A stretch of 64,000 bases of DNA from Cymodocea nodosa (GCA_036874045.1 CM072336.1:16115001-16179000), one strand, 5' to 3'; numbered from the stretch's first letter, positions 43,401 to 48,923 are shown. The notes: generated by a model from the sequence alone, not told the origin. A program made the numbers and translations.

Positions 43401-45337
43401 ATGTAGGAAAAGTTATGAATCAACTCCTTATGGTAGTTTTGGAAGTTATGAGTCTTTTTGAAGAGATTTGATCAAAATACATTAAGATTTAAGAAAGCTA
43501 CAGATTTTTGAAATATCTCCAACCAAACTGTGGTCTGTTTTGAAAATCAATTTTCTTGAGTCGATTCCAAATGGCAAATGAACTTAAAAATTCATGCAAA
43601 ATTGTAGGATATTTATTAACATAAAAGGAAAGGCTATCAAATTCTTACAAAAATGCATGACCATTTGGTGTAATTTTTCAAATTTTCAAGATATTGATGT
43701 TTACATAGCATACACTTTGAAAATCAGATATTTGGAAGGAACTTTAGACAAAGATGTTCATGTTAAAATCATGCAAAAATGCTTTCATTGATTTTTAATG
43801 TTTCAAATTCATGCTATTGAATTTTAGTTGACTTTTATGCATGTTTTGACATTTGATGAATAAGAGCATGTAAACTGAAGTGTACTGTGAATATATCAAA
43901 TTATACTAAAATTTTCCATGCTTAAAACCCTAAGCTTACATATATTCAATTTTGACCTACTCAATTTAAATCCTTTGAACTCTAAAGAAATAGATAAATA
44001 GTGAATAAAATATAATTTTGACTATCAGTTGATACTACTTGGTACTCACTAAGACAACTAATTGGTAATCTGATGTAAGATTGGACCAAAGCCATCCTAA
44101 AAGACCAATCCAATAGGAAGAGAATCTCATCTCCCTATCAAGGGGCACCAAAGATTAATCCCTCCAATGTGGGACTATTCATCCACATCAATCGACCCTT
44201 TCCAAAGCTAGACATCTCGTATGGCCTAGGCTTCCCTACCACCCTAGCTTTACAAGTAACACCAGGAATCCACCAGGCCTCCTTACCTTTTTTAGGTTTT
44301 ACAGGCAGTCACCTAGTTACCCACTATCGAGAACTAACCTAAGTCGAGTTTCGCTCTAATACCACCTGATATAGGACTAGACCAGAGTCATCCTAAAAAA
44401 CCGATCTAATAGGAGGAGAATTCCATCTCCCTATCAAGGTACACCAAATGTTAATCCCTCCAATGTGAGACTATTCATCTGCATCATAATCACTTACACT
44501 AAGAACACAGGATAAGGAAACAATTACAGCAGTACTGATAATTACAACTATGATACTGCAAAGAATGTATTTAGTGCATAGCACAAGCATACCAGATCCA
44601 GGTCCTCCTTATCTACAATCTCTATGCTGGAAATTCTCCCTTCATAACGCCGACAAAGATATTCCTCAACCTCTCTTTCTACATTTTCCTAACGACGTGC
44701 AGCAGTTAATGCCATTAGACAAAAAGAAACCAATAAGCAATGCCCAATGCTGCAAGTGGAATCACTAATACTGATCAGAAGAATTTCTACCGTTTGAAAA
44801 AAACAAATATCTCACCTTCGTGGAAGCATAAAAATATGGAGAAAACCTGTGTTTTGCCTTGAATGTTGATCCATCCTAAACCAAGGAAAAAATGGGCAAC
44901 AGCAAAAAGACATACAAAGCGAGTTTAAAGATAAAGACAAGCAAAATTAAAACCTGGGTCACAAAATAAAGATCCACGCAGCTATACATCTTCCTCGTAA
45001 CACGATCCTCCCACGACGACTACGGACGAAAAACAAAAAATTAACGATAAATTTTCCTCGAAAATTTGCAAATTTCACCGCATCCACCAAATAGGTGATG
45101 GAGAACTAGAGACGAGAAGGGCCAGAGGTGAATTCCAACCGATGCCAGTGTGAGGAGCCATCCCAGCCGCTTGTCCCCCTCGGTGAAGAGATCGAATCCG
45201 AGCTTGGCCTCAAGCTCCTCTTCCGCTGTGATACGGAGCTTCTGGCGGGAGATATTCCTGCAGGCACCCCTGCGCCGGCCCGTCCCATGTATTCTCTCCC
45301 CACTGTCGCCATTCTTGGCAGGAAAACCGGGTCCCAT
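1845..45337 (-). CDS. POLE: DNA polymerase epsilon catalytic subunit, 18 exons, 3' end beyond window
   Basis: This is the large subunit of the leading-strand replicative polymerase, which acts in the nucleus at the replication fork. Eighteen exons join in frame with GT-AG introns. Their ranges are 45140-45337, 44954-45019, 44816-44875, 44593-44688, 41568-41728, 41214-41302, 40838-41055, 38887-38973, 38676-38810, 38234-38356, 34880-34963, 29077-29241, 12828-13004, 10606-10719, 2896-3000, 2268-2386, 2011-2152 and 1845-1939. They give about 744 residues of a family usually near 2,150. Visible motifs are Exo I DIET (about 260), Exo [11 protein letters not shown] (about 348), Exo [17 protein letters not shown] (about 444), motif [10 protein letters not shown] (about 611) and four CysX cysteines. 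No stop or frameshift occurs, so the gene looks functional. Motifs B and C and the C-terminal zinc fingers lie outside the window. The start was chosen because the residues after it match the short basic plant N terminus; the frame stays open upstream to an ATG at 45509-45511. Confidence 0.95.
2387..2895. other. POLE intron 15
   Basis: A 509-bp AT-rich intron with no transposon recognised. Confidence 0.7.
2896..3000 (-). CDS. POLE: POLE exon 15 (polymerase motif A)
   Basis: This 35-codon exon reads [20 protein letters not shown] followed by TNRLQ. The aspartate of HLDVAAMYP is a catalytic metal ligand of motif A. As elsewhere in Pol epsilon, Met follows Ala where other B-family polymerases usually have Leu. 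The acceptor gctgcag is only about 50 bp from a plus-strand LINE fragment in intron 14. Confidence 0.96.
3248..5545 (-). mobile_element. Degenerate LTR retrotransposon, target duplication TATAT
   Basis: TATAT at 3243-3247 and 5546-5550 flanks the unit, which begins TG and ends CA. On the minus strand the 5' LTR is about 4639-5545. It is followed by ATGGTATTAGAGATT, a primer-binding site resembling the initiator-Met tRNA 3' end. A shorter terminal copy (3248-3437) shares the TAATACAT...TTTAT...TTTATGTTT blocks. The 907- versus 190-bp LTRs imply a large deletion in one. No intact coding domain remains between them. Confidence 0.6.
3425..3525. repeat. Two-copy direct repeat of about 33 bp
   Basis: TTTGTTGTTAA followed by ATCATTAGA and TCAACATA occurs near 3425-3460 and again near 3487-3520 with few changes. 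Confidence 0.6.
6000..6174 (-). mobile_element. Possible 3' end of a minus-strand copia element
   Basis: CACTCTCCTTCAAGTTAAAG and the text around TTTTAGTGAGAAGATCTATA resemble, inverted, the region after copia RNase H. It may be the detached tail of the RT fragment at 8840-9282, separated by the plus-strand insertion at 6175. This is inference from order only. Confidence 0.3.
6175..8460 (+). mobile_element. Truncated Sirevirus-like copia: 5' LTR, PBS and part of gag
   Basis: The LTR (6175-7757) starts TGAAAGGACCTCTAGATTTT like the complete element at 47589 and ends CTTAACA. It is followed by TTGGTATCAGAGT, the initiator-Met primer site. The gag region (about 7800-8450) aligns with the complete copy, for example [15 protein letters not shown] and [11 protein letters not shown], but with frameshifts and stops. 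Similarity stops near 8450, so protease through 3' LTR are missing. The LTR carries the palindrome array described separately. Confidence 0.75.
8600..9282 (-). mobile_element. Copia reverse-transcriptase fragment (broken)
   Basis: The minus strand reads [22 protein letters not shown], then a broken stretch around the YVDD box, and [19 protein letters not shown]. This is copia RT with frameshifts and stops. Downstream 8600-8850 probably holds the decayed RNase H end. Confidence 0.6.
9290..9630 (-). mobile_element. Plant L1 LINE RNase H fragment
   Basis: The minus ORF at 9412-9624 reads [20 protein letters not shown] and then [11 protein letters not shown]. HxYREAN...xxLxKEA is the usual RNase H tail of plant L1 elements. 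It directly abuts the copia fragment. Confidence 0.6.
9631..10605. other. Intron 14, 5' part
   Basis: Mostly unassigned. 10130-10197 ends in TTGTACTTTGTTACTTTCC, then a TATATTTCTTGCTAGCATGC-like stretch and a short A-run. This resembles the 3' end of a plant LINE on the plus strand, but no coding part was seen. Confidence 0.35.
10606..10719 (-). CDS. POLE: POLE exon 14
   Basis: This 38-codon exon reads [20 protein letters not shown] and then [12 protein letters not shown]. It corresponds to the less conserved helical stretch just before polymerase motif A. The acceptor is tttttcag and the donor gttttg. Its two neighbouring introns are 2.1 and 7.6 kb. Confidence 0.9.
10720..11300. other. Intron 13, unassigned
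   Basis: AT-rich sequence with no transposon or RNA recognised. Confidence 0.5.
11305..11785. repeat. Two-copy tandem repeat, unit about 235 bp
   Basis: AAAGTCCACTAGCCATCCCA near 11307 and AAAGTCTACTAGCCATCCCA near 11546 each start a block. Both blocks contain GATCAAAAAATTATG, GCATAATCCTTCAAG and CACTGTACACA. The copies differ by scattered substitutions and small indels. Confidence 0.8.
11786..12827. other. Intron 13, 3' part
   Basis: The minus strand near 11864-12052 encodes [16 protein letters not shown], faintly like the zinc-finger tail of a plant LINE. The support is weak. No other element was recognised, and open frames in 12146-12859 are short and without known motifs. Confidence 0.3.
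12828..13004 (-). CDS. POLE: POLE exon 13
   Basis: This 59-codon exon reads [17 protein letters not shown] and then [20 protein letters not shown]. That second block is highly conserved and links the exonuclease to the polymerase palm. The acceptor is atgcag and the donor gtgagt. The exon starts and ends in phase 0. Confidence 0.95.
13392..13674. mobile_element. MITE with CAAGGTG...TGCCTAGGCACC terminal inverted repeats
   Basis: The left end CAAGGTGCCTAGGCACC is inverted at the right end as GGTGCCTAGGCACACACCTTG, allowing two extra bases. Further CACCTAGGCAC-type palindromes lie just inside the left end. The centre is very AT-rich. It has no coding capacity and sits in POLE intron 12, about 390 bp upstream of exon 13. 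Confidence 0.7.
13675..14156. other. Intron 12 spacer
   Basis: No gene recognised. A short degenerate triplet tract (TAC/CAC/CAT) lies near 14045-14090. Confidence 0.5.
14157..14780 (-). pseudogene. hAT transposase C-terminal (dimerisation) remnant
   Basis: The minus strand reads [10 protein letters not shown], then after a stop [17 protein letters not shown] and LNNMVFMHY. This fits the hAT C-terminal block with its conserved HTK.RN.L and L..LV..HYN patterns. The ORF at 14157-14381 continues with [10 protein letters not shown] and EWMQKND. A tryptophan/glycine-rich piece near 14710-14730 may be the preceding motif. Several stops make it inactive. The catalytic core is absent. Confidence 0.55.
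14781..16765. other. Intron 12, unassigned AT-rich block
   Basis: About 2 kb with no coding similarity recognised. Repeated TTGGTTA/AACTTA-type words and the 15850-16010 block may be decayed LTR, but I could not define ends. Confidence 0.4.
16766..18213 (-). mobile_element. Solo LTR, Sirevirus-like, target duplication TAAAC
   Basis: TAAAC at 16761-16765 is repeated at 18214-18218. On the minus strand the LTR begins TGTTAGGACCTTAGTATTTT, close to the TGAAAGGACCTCTAGATTTT start of the complete element. It ends with the pyrimidine-rich CATTCACCCTTCC block; its terminal CA is mutated to TA. No internal region is present, so it arose by recombination between LTRs. The palindrome array occupies about 17405-18105. 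Confidence 0.85.
18219..19640. other. Intron 12, unassigned
   Basis: No element could be supported. Short frames on both strands, such as 19076-19338, lack recognisable motifs. Confidence 0.4.
19645..19835. repeat. Degenerate minisatellite, 25-30-bp units
   Basis: Blocks of the form CACTAATATTC or CATCAATATTC followed by TCTAAAATTACAAATA recur about seven times with drift. Confidence 0.6.
20835..21125 (+). repeat. Tandem duplication of about 148 bp in the 5' LTR
   Basis: CGATACACAACCTAAC starts both copies (near 20837 and 20985), and each ends near GTGGATTACTAGAAAGAGA. The 3' LTR has one copy (near 25768-25900). This accounts for the length difference between the two LTRs. Confidence 0.75.
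21328..22160 (+). pseudogene. Copia gag remnant
   Basis: It starts [18 protein letters not shown], then [19 protein letters not shown] and [18 protein letters not shown]. These are the conserved blocks of plant copia gag. It ends in a lysine- and serine-rich segment where a zinc knuckle should be. Stops and frameshifts break it. Confidence 0.7.
22160..23680 (+). pseudogene. Copia protease-integrase remnant
   Basis: [16 protein letters not shown] follows the protease site, whose DSG motif is degraded. Integrase pieces include [19 protein letters not shown] and, further on, a PQQN.V-like stretch. Multiple stops show it is inactive. Confidence 0.6.
23680..25040 (+). pseudogene. Copia RT-RNase H remnant
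   Basis: RT blocks [26 protein letters not shown] and [17 protein letters not shown] are readable, so the YVDD box survives. RNase H shows [20 protein letters not shown] and [11 protein letters not shown]. Internal stops and gaps remove activity. Confidence 0.7.
26056..28490 (-). mobile_element. Minus-strand copia remnant (gag and integrase)
   Basis: The minus strand near 28087-28299 reads [17 protein letters not shown] and [17 protein letters not shown], a copia gag block. Near 26840-26960 it reads LFELVHFDI then [19 protein letters not shown], the copia integrase core start. No RT was found on this side; it may have been displaced by the plus-strand element that ends at 26055. Confidence 0.5.
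26850..27105 (-). repeat. Duplicated integrase segment
   Basis: AATATAATACTTATAACCAA and the following ATGCACTAATTCAAA block occur near 26868-26932 and again near 27012-27085. A shorter third piece lies between them. The repeat unit is about 145 bp. Confidence 0.65.
28491..29076. other. Intron 12, 5' end
   Basis: AT-rich with no supported element. Confidence 0.5.
29077..29241 (-). CDS. POLE: POLE exon 12 (Exo III)
   Basis: This 55-codon exon reads [20 protein letters not shown]. It contains the Exo III tyrosine and aspartate that complete the exonuclease metal site. It continues with [20 protein letters not shown]. The donor is gtaggt and the acceptor ttgcag. It is followed by a 16-kb intron, the largest of the gene here. 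Confidence 0.96.
29242..29690. other. Intron 11, 3' end
   Basis: No gene or transposon recognised. Confidence 0.5.
30160..33600 (-). mobile_element. Decayed copia element, gag to 3' LTR start
   Basis: Reading the minus strand: a zinc-knuckle-like [11 protein letters not shown] near 33480; a protease-region block [20 protein letters not shown] at 32933-33205; integrase C-terminal [11 protein letters not shown] and VNVHFFEG at 32052-32336. RT pieces follow ([16 protein letters not shown] near 31100). RNase H is at 30560-30754 ([19 protein letters not shown]). A purine tract AAAGGGGTG is then followed by TGTTGGTGTATAAGTC, the likely 3' LTR start near 30215. Stops are frequent. Confidence 0.65.
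33780..34395 (+). mobile_element. Plus-strand copia fragment (integrase-RT linker)
   Basis: It reads [12 protein letters not shown], then after a stop [18 protein letters not shown] and [12 protein letters not shown]. The linker follows: [20 protein letters not shown] and [14 protein letters not shown]. It lies tail to tail with the minus-strand copia remnant to its left. Confidence 0.65.
34440..34750. repeat. GT/TATG-rich microsatellite with terminal (TA)n
   Basis: Degenerate GTGTATGT / ACATATGTG / ATGTAGATGAG words fill 34440-34700. A run of about ten TA repeats lies at 34724-34745, about 130 bp from POLE exon 11. Confidence 0.8.
34880..34963 (-). CDS. POLE: POLE exon 11
   Basis: This 28-codon exon reads [20 protein letters not shown], a Pol epsilon signature between Exo II and Exo III. 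It is isolated by a 3.3-kb intron on its 5' side and a 5.6-kb intron on its 3' side, both filled with transposon remnants. The splice sites are ctcag at the acceptor and gtaggt at the donor. Confidence 0.95.
35060..36145 (-). mobile_element. L1 LINE 3' coding remnant (zinc-finger region)
   Basis: The minus strand keeps pieces resembling the cysteine-rich zf-RVT tail of plant L1 elements, for example [20 protein letters not shown]. Many frameshifts. It may belong with the L1 RT piece at 36960-37430, the two being separated by the 5S-derived and hAT remnants. Confidence 0.45.
36152..36171 (-). repeat. Poly(T) run of 20 (poly(A) on minus strand)
   Basis: Twenty consecutive T lie at 36152-36171. 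On the minus strand this would be the poly(A) tail of a retroposed sequence, possibly the 5S-derived unit to its right. Confidence 0.7.
36380..36470 (-). repeat. 5S rRNA-derived sequence (decayed)
   Basis: Read on the minus strand, the block matches the middle and 3' half of plant 5S rRNA with scattered changes. The plus-strand words TGCACAAGAACTTCCCAGAT, GGTCACCTA and TGCTCCCGCC are the most telling. They correspond to the GGGCGAGAG, GGTGACC and CTGGGAAGT parts of 5S. It is either a remnant of a 5S-bearing LTR (Cassandra-type TRIM) or a 5S-derived retroposon. It is not a functional 5S gene. Confidence 0.6.
36530..36910 (-). pseudogene. hAT transposase fragment (DUF659-like region)
   Basis: The minus strand reads [13 protein letters not shown], then [28 protein letters not shown], and [20 protein letters not shown]. 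This fits the hAT pattern around WTPCAAHC and IYNHTWVL. One frameshift and several missing residues show decay. Confidence 0.65.
36960..37430 (-). mobile_element. L1 LINE RT fragment
   Basis: The minus strand reads [20 protein letters not shown] and then IKDDIL. This corresponds to the KAPGPDGF..F.K..W..IK.D block at the start of L1 reverse transcriptases. The remaining RT motifs are not visible. Confidence 0.55.
37431..37487. repeat. (AT)n microsatellite
   Basis: About 28 perfect AT repeats in POLE intron 10. Confidence 0.95.
37488..38160. other. Foldback-rich part of intron 10
   Basis: GGCACTCACAATAAT at 37794-37808 pairs with ATTGTTGTGGGTGCC at 37809-37823. Variants of the same ends (GGCACCTATAGCAAAATTGT near 37515; GGCACTCACAATAAAAC near 38071) and short (TA)n runs suggest decayed MITE copies. 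No coding sequence was seen. Confidence 0.45.
38234..38973 (-). CDS. POLE: POLE exons 8-10 (exonuclease, Exo II)
   Basis: Exon 8 (38887-38973) reads [15 protein letters not shown]. Exon 9 (38676-38810) reads [20 protein letters not shown], which contains the Exo II aspartate in NGDFFDWPF. Exon 10 (38234-38356) reads [17 protein letters not shown], a block conserved across eukaryotic Pol epsilon. All three are phase 0 with introns of 76 and 319 bp. Nothing in them suggests decay. Confidence 0.95.
38974..39860. other. Intron 7, right-hand gap
   Basis: AT-rich; no element recognised before the foldback at 39861. Confidence 0.5.
39861..39990 (-). mobile_element. MITE end with near-perfect hairpin
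   Basis: GAAATGATTTCCCACCATTT (part of the arm 39861-39886) is inverted at 39905-39929 with a loop of about 18 nt. Just outside, the minus strand reads GGGTGTTTGTGCA and GGGAAAGGAAATG. These also appear at the start of the 56601-57166 element, so the two look related. Confidence 0.6.
39991..40837. other. Intron 7, left-hand gap
   Basis: AT-rich intron sequence with no supported element. Confidence 0.5.
40838..41728 (-). CDS. POLE: POLE exons 5-7 (exonuclease start, Exo I)
   Basis: Exon 5 (41568-41728) begins [13 protein letters not shown] and ends on a split serine codon. Exon 6 (41214-41302) reads [20 protein letters not shown] and ends on a split aspartate codon. Exon 7 (40838-41055) carries GQWYDVSIS and then [15 protein letters not shown]. 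The Asp and Glu of DIET are the two metal ligands of the proofreading exonuclease. The exon continues [18 protein letters not shown]. Introns 5 and 6 are 265 and 158 bp. Residues before DIET are CVCA, one Cys more than in Arabidopsis as I recall it. Confidence 0.95.
41729..42577. other. Intron 4, 3' part
   Basis: No element recognised. Confidence 0.5.
42578..43095 (+). mobile_element. Copia 5' LTR, primer site and start of gag
   Basis: A 205-bp LTR (42578-42782) runs from TGTTAAGATATGCCCC to CTTATTTCA. It is followed immediately by TGGTATTAGATG, an initiator-Met-like primer site. The gag ORF then reads [20 protein letters not shown] and [10 protein letters not shown], typical of plant copia gag. 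It stops abruptly near 43090, so the rest was lost or never inserted. Confidence 0.75.
43096..44065. other. Intron 4, middle
   Basis: AT-rich with no supported element. A short frame at 43594-43791 has no known motif. Confidence 0.5.
44071..44486 (-). mobile_element. Complete TRIM element, target duplication TAATC
   Basis: Two 120-bp direct repeats (44071-44190 and 44367-44486) both begin TGAT and end CATCA. TAATC flanks the unit at 44066-44070 and 44487-44491. On the minus strand the right-hand LTR is followed by TGGTATTAGAGC, the initiator-Met primer site. The 176-bp interior has no coding capacity. The LTRs differ at about 19 of 120 sites, mostly transitions, so it is old. It lies about 100 bp from exon 4. 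Confidence 0.9.
44593..45337 (-). CDS. POLE: POLE exons 1-4 (N terminus)
   Basis: Exon 1 (45140-45337, 66 codons) begins with a basic, glycine-rich leader and then reads [15 protein letters not shown] and [10 protein letters not shown], a strongly conserved opening of plant Pol epsilon. Exon 2 (44954-45019) reads SSWEDRV then [11 protein letters not shown]. Exon 3 (44816-44875) ends in SPYFYASTK. Exon 4 (44593-44688) carries [11 protein letters not shown] and [11 protein letters not shown]. All four are in phase 0 and their introns are short (120, 78 and 127 bp), unlike the expanded introns downstream. This part forms the N-terminal domain that packs against the exonuclease. Residue numbers depend on the chosen ATG. 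Confidence 0.93.
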
Positions 45338-45600
45338 CGATTGAAGCAGAGGAAAGGAGGCGAAATAGTAGCGGGTGGGATGACGGTAACCGTGGCAGTC
45401 GGAGGAAAAGGGAGGAGTAACGATGGGAGTGTCGACAAGAATCTTGTGAAGTTGGCATTGTTTTCCCGCTCTTTCCTCTTCCCGCCCAAGTTCGGGGACG
45501 GTGTGGAGCAAGATGGGCCGCGGGCCTTCAATGTAGATCTCTCAGCGCAGCCTCGCAAGGATTTTAGTTTAGCTCTTTCTTCTTATGACCGGCAAAAATG
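45338..45600 (-). promoter_or_regulatory. POLE 5' UTR/proximal promoter with E2F-like sites
   Basis: The stretch is GC- and CpG-rich compared with everything around it, as expected at an active housekeeping promoter. On the plus strand TTTTCCCGC lies at 45461-45469 and TTCCCGCCC at 45479-45487, about 125-150 bp upstream of the chosen ATG. Both fit the E2F core TTTSSCGC closely or nearly. E2F control is known for S-phase replication genes; its action here is inferred. No clear TATA box was picked out. Confidence 0.55.
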
Positions 45601-46685
45601 AAAATAATGGTAAGAACCAGAAGTCAATTATTATCCATTTACAAGCAAAATGTTAGTATCTTAGAATATGATAAATTTATAAACATTTATACAAAAGATG
45701 AAATTTACGTATTTTTCAAATCATTTTTAATTAGATTATGGATAACTAATAATTCACTAAAATATGGGAAATTTGGAAAAAATAATTATTAAAAATTACG
45801 CAGATAAATTTATAAAAACAACAAAATCATAAAAGGTAGAATAAATTTATAAAAGTAACTTAGGTAAACTCATTGTAATAATTTGTAAAACAATATGAGT
45901 AAATTTATAATAAATAAAAAATAAAAAAGATTTAGGATTAATATAATATAATACAATACAATAAAAGCTCCCTGTAAATGTTCTTAGGACAACGAACATC
46001 TGTTTTTCATAAATGGTTAAAAACTTTTGCTTTGCTTTTAAGTTTTATTCATGCAATAAATTCATTGTCTTTCCTACGTCACGATAACTCTTATCTCCTT
46101 TCCTGCGTCACACTCAATTACAAAAGTCGAGAAATGATAATAATGAAATATTAATAAGTCTCTTTTAGCAGCATAAAGGCTCTTTCAAATCTTAGTTTCA
46201 ACTGATACTTTCCTTCTTCAAATTTATATTAAATGGGTAATTGTATACTTAAAAAATAACAAAAAACATCAAAAAGAAAAATTGTGAAAAGTTTTCTATC
46301 AATTTTTAAGTATTTGTGCATTAAATGAGTTTTTGAAAGATTTCATCATTTTCTCTCGATATACAAGAAAACTTTTCTTTCATTTTTTAACCTTTTAATC
46401 TTCAAAGCTAATGAAAAATAAAGAAAAAGAAAATATGAATTATCACAAAATATGTTAGCAATAAATAATTTTGATATAGAAATTATTCATGTTCTTGATA
46501 GAAATATATGATATATATTTTATGTTATAACTATTATCACAAATCACTCTATCTTATATTATCTATAACAAATATTGTTATTCTCTATTTTGCAAACATG
46601 GACAAAAAATATTGAATTTAGTTATTTGATTAACTAATATATCTCTTAGTTTCATGAGAGTATTACATTTATGTTGATTAATAAT
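45601..46685. other. Upstream AT-rich spacer
   Basis: Very AT-rich sequence upstream of POLE. No gene, promoter of another gene or transposon could be supported. Confidence 0.5.
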
Positions 46686-47588
46686 AATATTGTAAGATCG
46701 TAGTATCATAAGAAGGGGAGTGAATTAGGTTTTTAGAAATTAAAAAATTTCTAATGAATAAAACAAGAACATAAGACACTCACAAATATAATTTCTAATC
46801 TTTATTAATTTAAAGAAAAAATTTACAATCATTTTTCAGCATAATTCCTTACTTGTCGATTCTGATATAATATAGACCAAGATACAATTCAAATATGAAA
46901 CAAAAACCTTATTTTAATCTTGTTTGAATTATATAATCAAACTTAAGCCTTTTCACATAGCTTTTGATTTTTCTAATTTTTTTTTCTTTCACTCAACTTT
47001 TGTATTTCTTCTTCTCATGTCTTTGAATCTCCTAGACTTCCTTCATTGCAACTTCTAAATTTACTTGGGATTCAAACTTTTTCTAATATTAGAGAATTTC
47101 AAGACTTCTTTGTATTTTCAGAGAGCGATCATAGATATCGAAATTGAGATTGGGATTCTTGAGATTGATGATAGTATAGTTCATACCCTTTATTTATGGT
47201 AATAGAACTATGATTTCATGTTCAGCATATTCATCTACTTAATCTATAATTCATAATCCTACATACTAATTTAAATTTAAATTATCCACGATCTCCACTA
47301 TCTTTTTGAATTTCTACTATTTCCACTATCTCCACTTTTATTTTGAATTTCCATGATTTCCTTTTATAGAACAATTAAAAATTCTTCTTCTTGGGGATTT
47401 GTAGAATATCTTCTGAGTTATTGCTTTAATCGAACACTTATCACTTAATAAAACTTATAAAAACTTGAACTTTTATCTATAACACTTCGAGTTCTTTCAC
47501 CTACAAAATATGTGACTAAAACAACAAAACTTAACTATTCATTAATCACTTTATAAAACTCAAACAATTATCCATCCATGCAAATAAA

Positions 47589-48909
47589 TGAAAGGACCTC
47601 TAGATTTTAATAATACAAAAATCAATGTGAGGAATCAAATTGTATTTCTCAGGCTTAACAATTCAGCAAGAGAGCAGAAGTTGATACAGATAGTTCAAAG
47701 TGTACTGTAAGTGATAAAAAGGATTTCGGAAGGTTACCAAGCTTAACTATCCAGAAGAGATATATTTTCGATGAGTTACTAGTCTAAGTATCCAAAAGGT
47801 AGTATAAAGCAGTAGCAATACTATCGGATAGTTAGAAGATTAAGTATCCGAAAGTAGAAGACTTTCAGAGAGTTAGAAAGATGGATGTATGAAGAATCGG
47901 AAAGTTACTGTAGCTAACTATCTGAAACTTAAGTCATTGAATTTTCCACGAGTAGAAATCTAGACAGAAGCTTAAAAGAAGAATCAGAAAGTTACTGGAG
48001 TTAACTATCTGAAATTTGAAGAGTTTTCGGTGAGTTACAGGTATAACCATTTGAAACTTAAGTTAGTCTATTATGCACGTGCTGAATTAAATAAAGTAGT
48101 CGGAAACTTAAAGAAGGATTTCGGAGGGTTACTGTAGCTAACTATCCGATAGTTAAAGAATAGTTCGGTAAATTACAGCTGCAAGTATCCGATTGAATGA
48201 CAACTCATATGTACAATTTGAAATCCTATATGGTAAAAAGACTTAAGTGACTTTTCAGTAAGTTACAAGTATTTTTCAGAGAGTTACATGGCTAAACCTC
48301 TGAAAAACCCAAGAAATCAGAAGGATATCTTGAAATACCTCCCTGAACGGTAACTTACCATATTTGGGTCTAAAATCTTATCAAGTACAGCAGAATACAT
48401 CCGTTGGAAGGAAAATATAATCGTTACACATATTAGTATATATACAAGCAACAGACAATAGAATTAGATAGTTTTTGCTCATACAAATATTTACACCAAG
48501 CTCAATAGAAGAAAGTCCTTAAGATCAAATCATCATTAGCATATACAGACTCAAATTTAGAAGCTCATTACACACTCAACTCTAATACATTCAAGCAAGT
48601 GTTTTACTGAAGTACACGGATCAAAAACTTCAAAGAAAGATTGGTTGGAGCTATGACCTGAAAGCTCAATCAGATTGGTTGGTTCTTGCTTTGATTTTAA
48701 AGTAAGTGTTTGTAAGTTTGAGAAAGTTTAGTGAAGTCCAAGTATCTCTTGGGGGTGGATTAACCGTTAGTAGTGAACCACCTAAAAAACCTTGTGTGCA
48801 TTCCTTTTATTGTGTGCTTGCTAATTCTTTATATCAATCATCCATTTATTGTTAAGAAACATTTTATTACCATTCACCCCCCCTTTTGGTAAGCCATCAG
48901 GTCCTAACA
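47589..48909 (+). repeat. 5' LTR of the full-length element
   Basis: It is 1,321 bp, identical in length to its partner. The array of TTCGGA..GTTA / TAAC.ATCCGA words occupies about 47728-48290. The right end holds a poly(C) tract (near 48876), then TGGTAAGCCATC. Confidence 0.9.
47728..48290. promoter_or_regulatory. Palindrome array in LTR (type example)
   Basis: About nine imperfect dyads occur, each a TTCGGA..GTTA word, 5-10 bases, then TAACTATCCGA or a variant. Clear examples are near 47823, 47896, 48118 and 48163. Related arrays lie at 6295-7145, 17405-18105, 54045-54605, 58435-59030, 59800-60475, 62030-62720 and 63318-64000. Function is unknown. Confidence 0.7.
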
Positions 48910-48911
48910 AT

Positions 48912-48923
48912 TGGTATCAGAGC
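48912..48923 (+). promoter_or_regulatory. Primer-binding site (initiator-Met tRNA)
   Basis: TGGTATCAGAGC lies two bases after the 5' LTR. It is complementary to the 3' end of plant initiator-Met tRNA, the primer used by most plant copia elements. Confidence 0.9.

Noticed and set aside
1845..45337. POLE as a pseudogene
   Set aside because: Every exon is in frame, all splice sites are GT-AG, and all catalytic and CysX residues in the window are present.
45041..45511. Full minus-strand frame as a 156-aa protein
   Set aside because: Only its middle matches Pol epsilon. The last part reads through the exon 1 donor into intron 1, and the first 58 residues are more likely 5' UTR.
45128..45601. A 157-aa plus-strand open frame
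   Set aside because: It is antisense to POLE exon 1 and its 5' UTR in a GC-rich, stop-poor stretch. Its translation shows no known motif, whereas the minus strand encodes the conserved N terminus.
48912..48923. tRNA gene fragments at the TGGTATCAGAGC sites
   Set aside because: These are retrotransposon primer-binding sites; no cloverleaf was seen.
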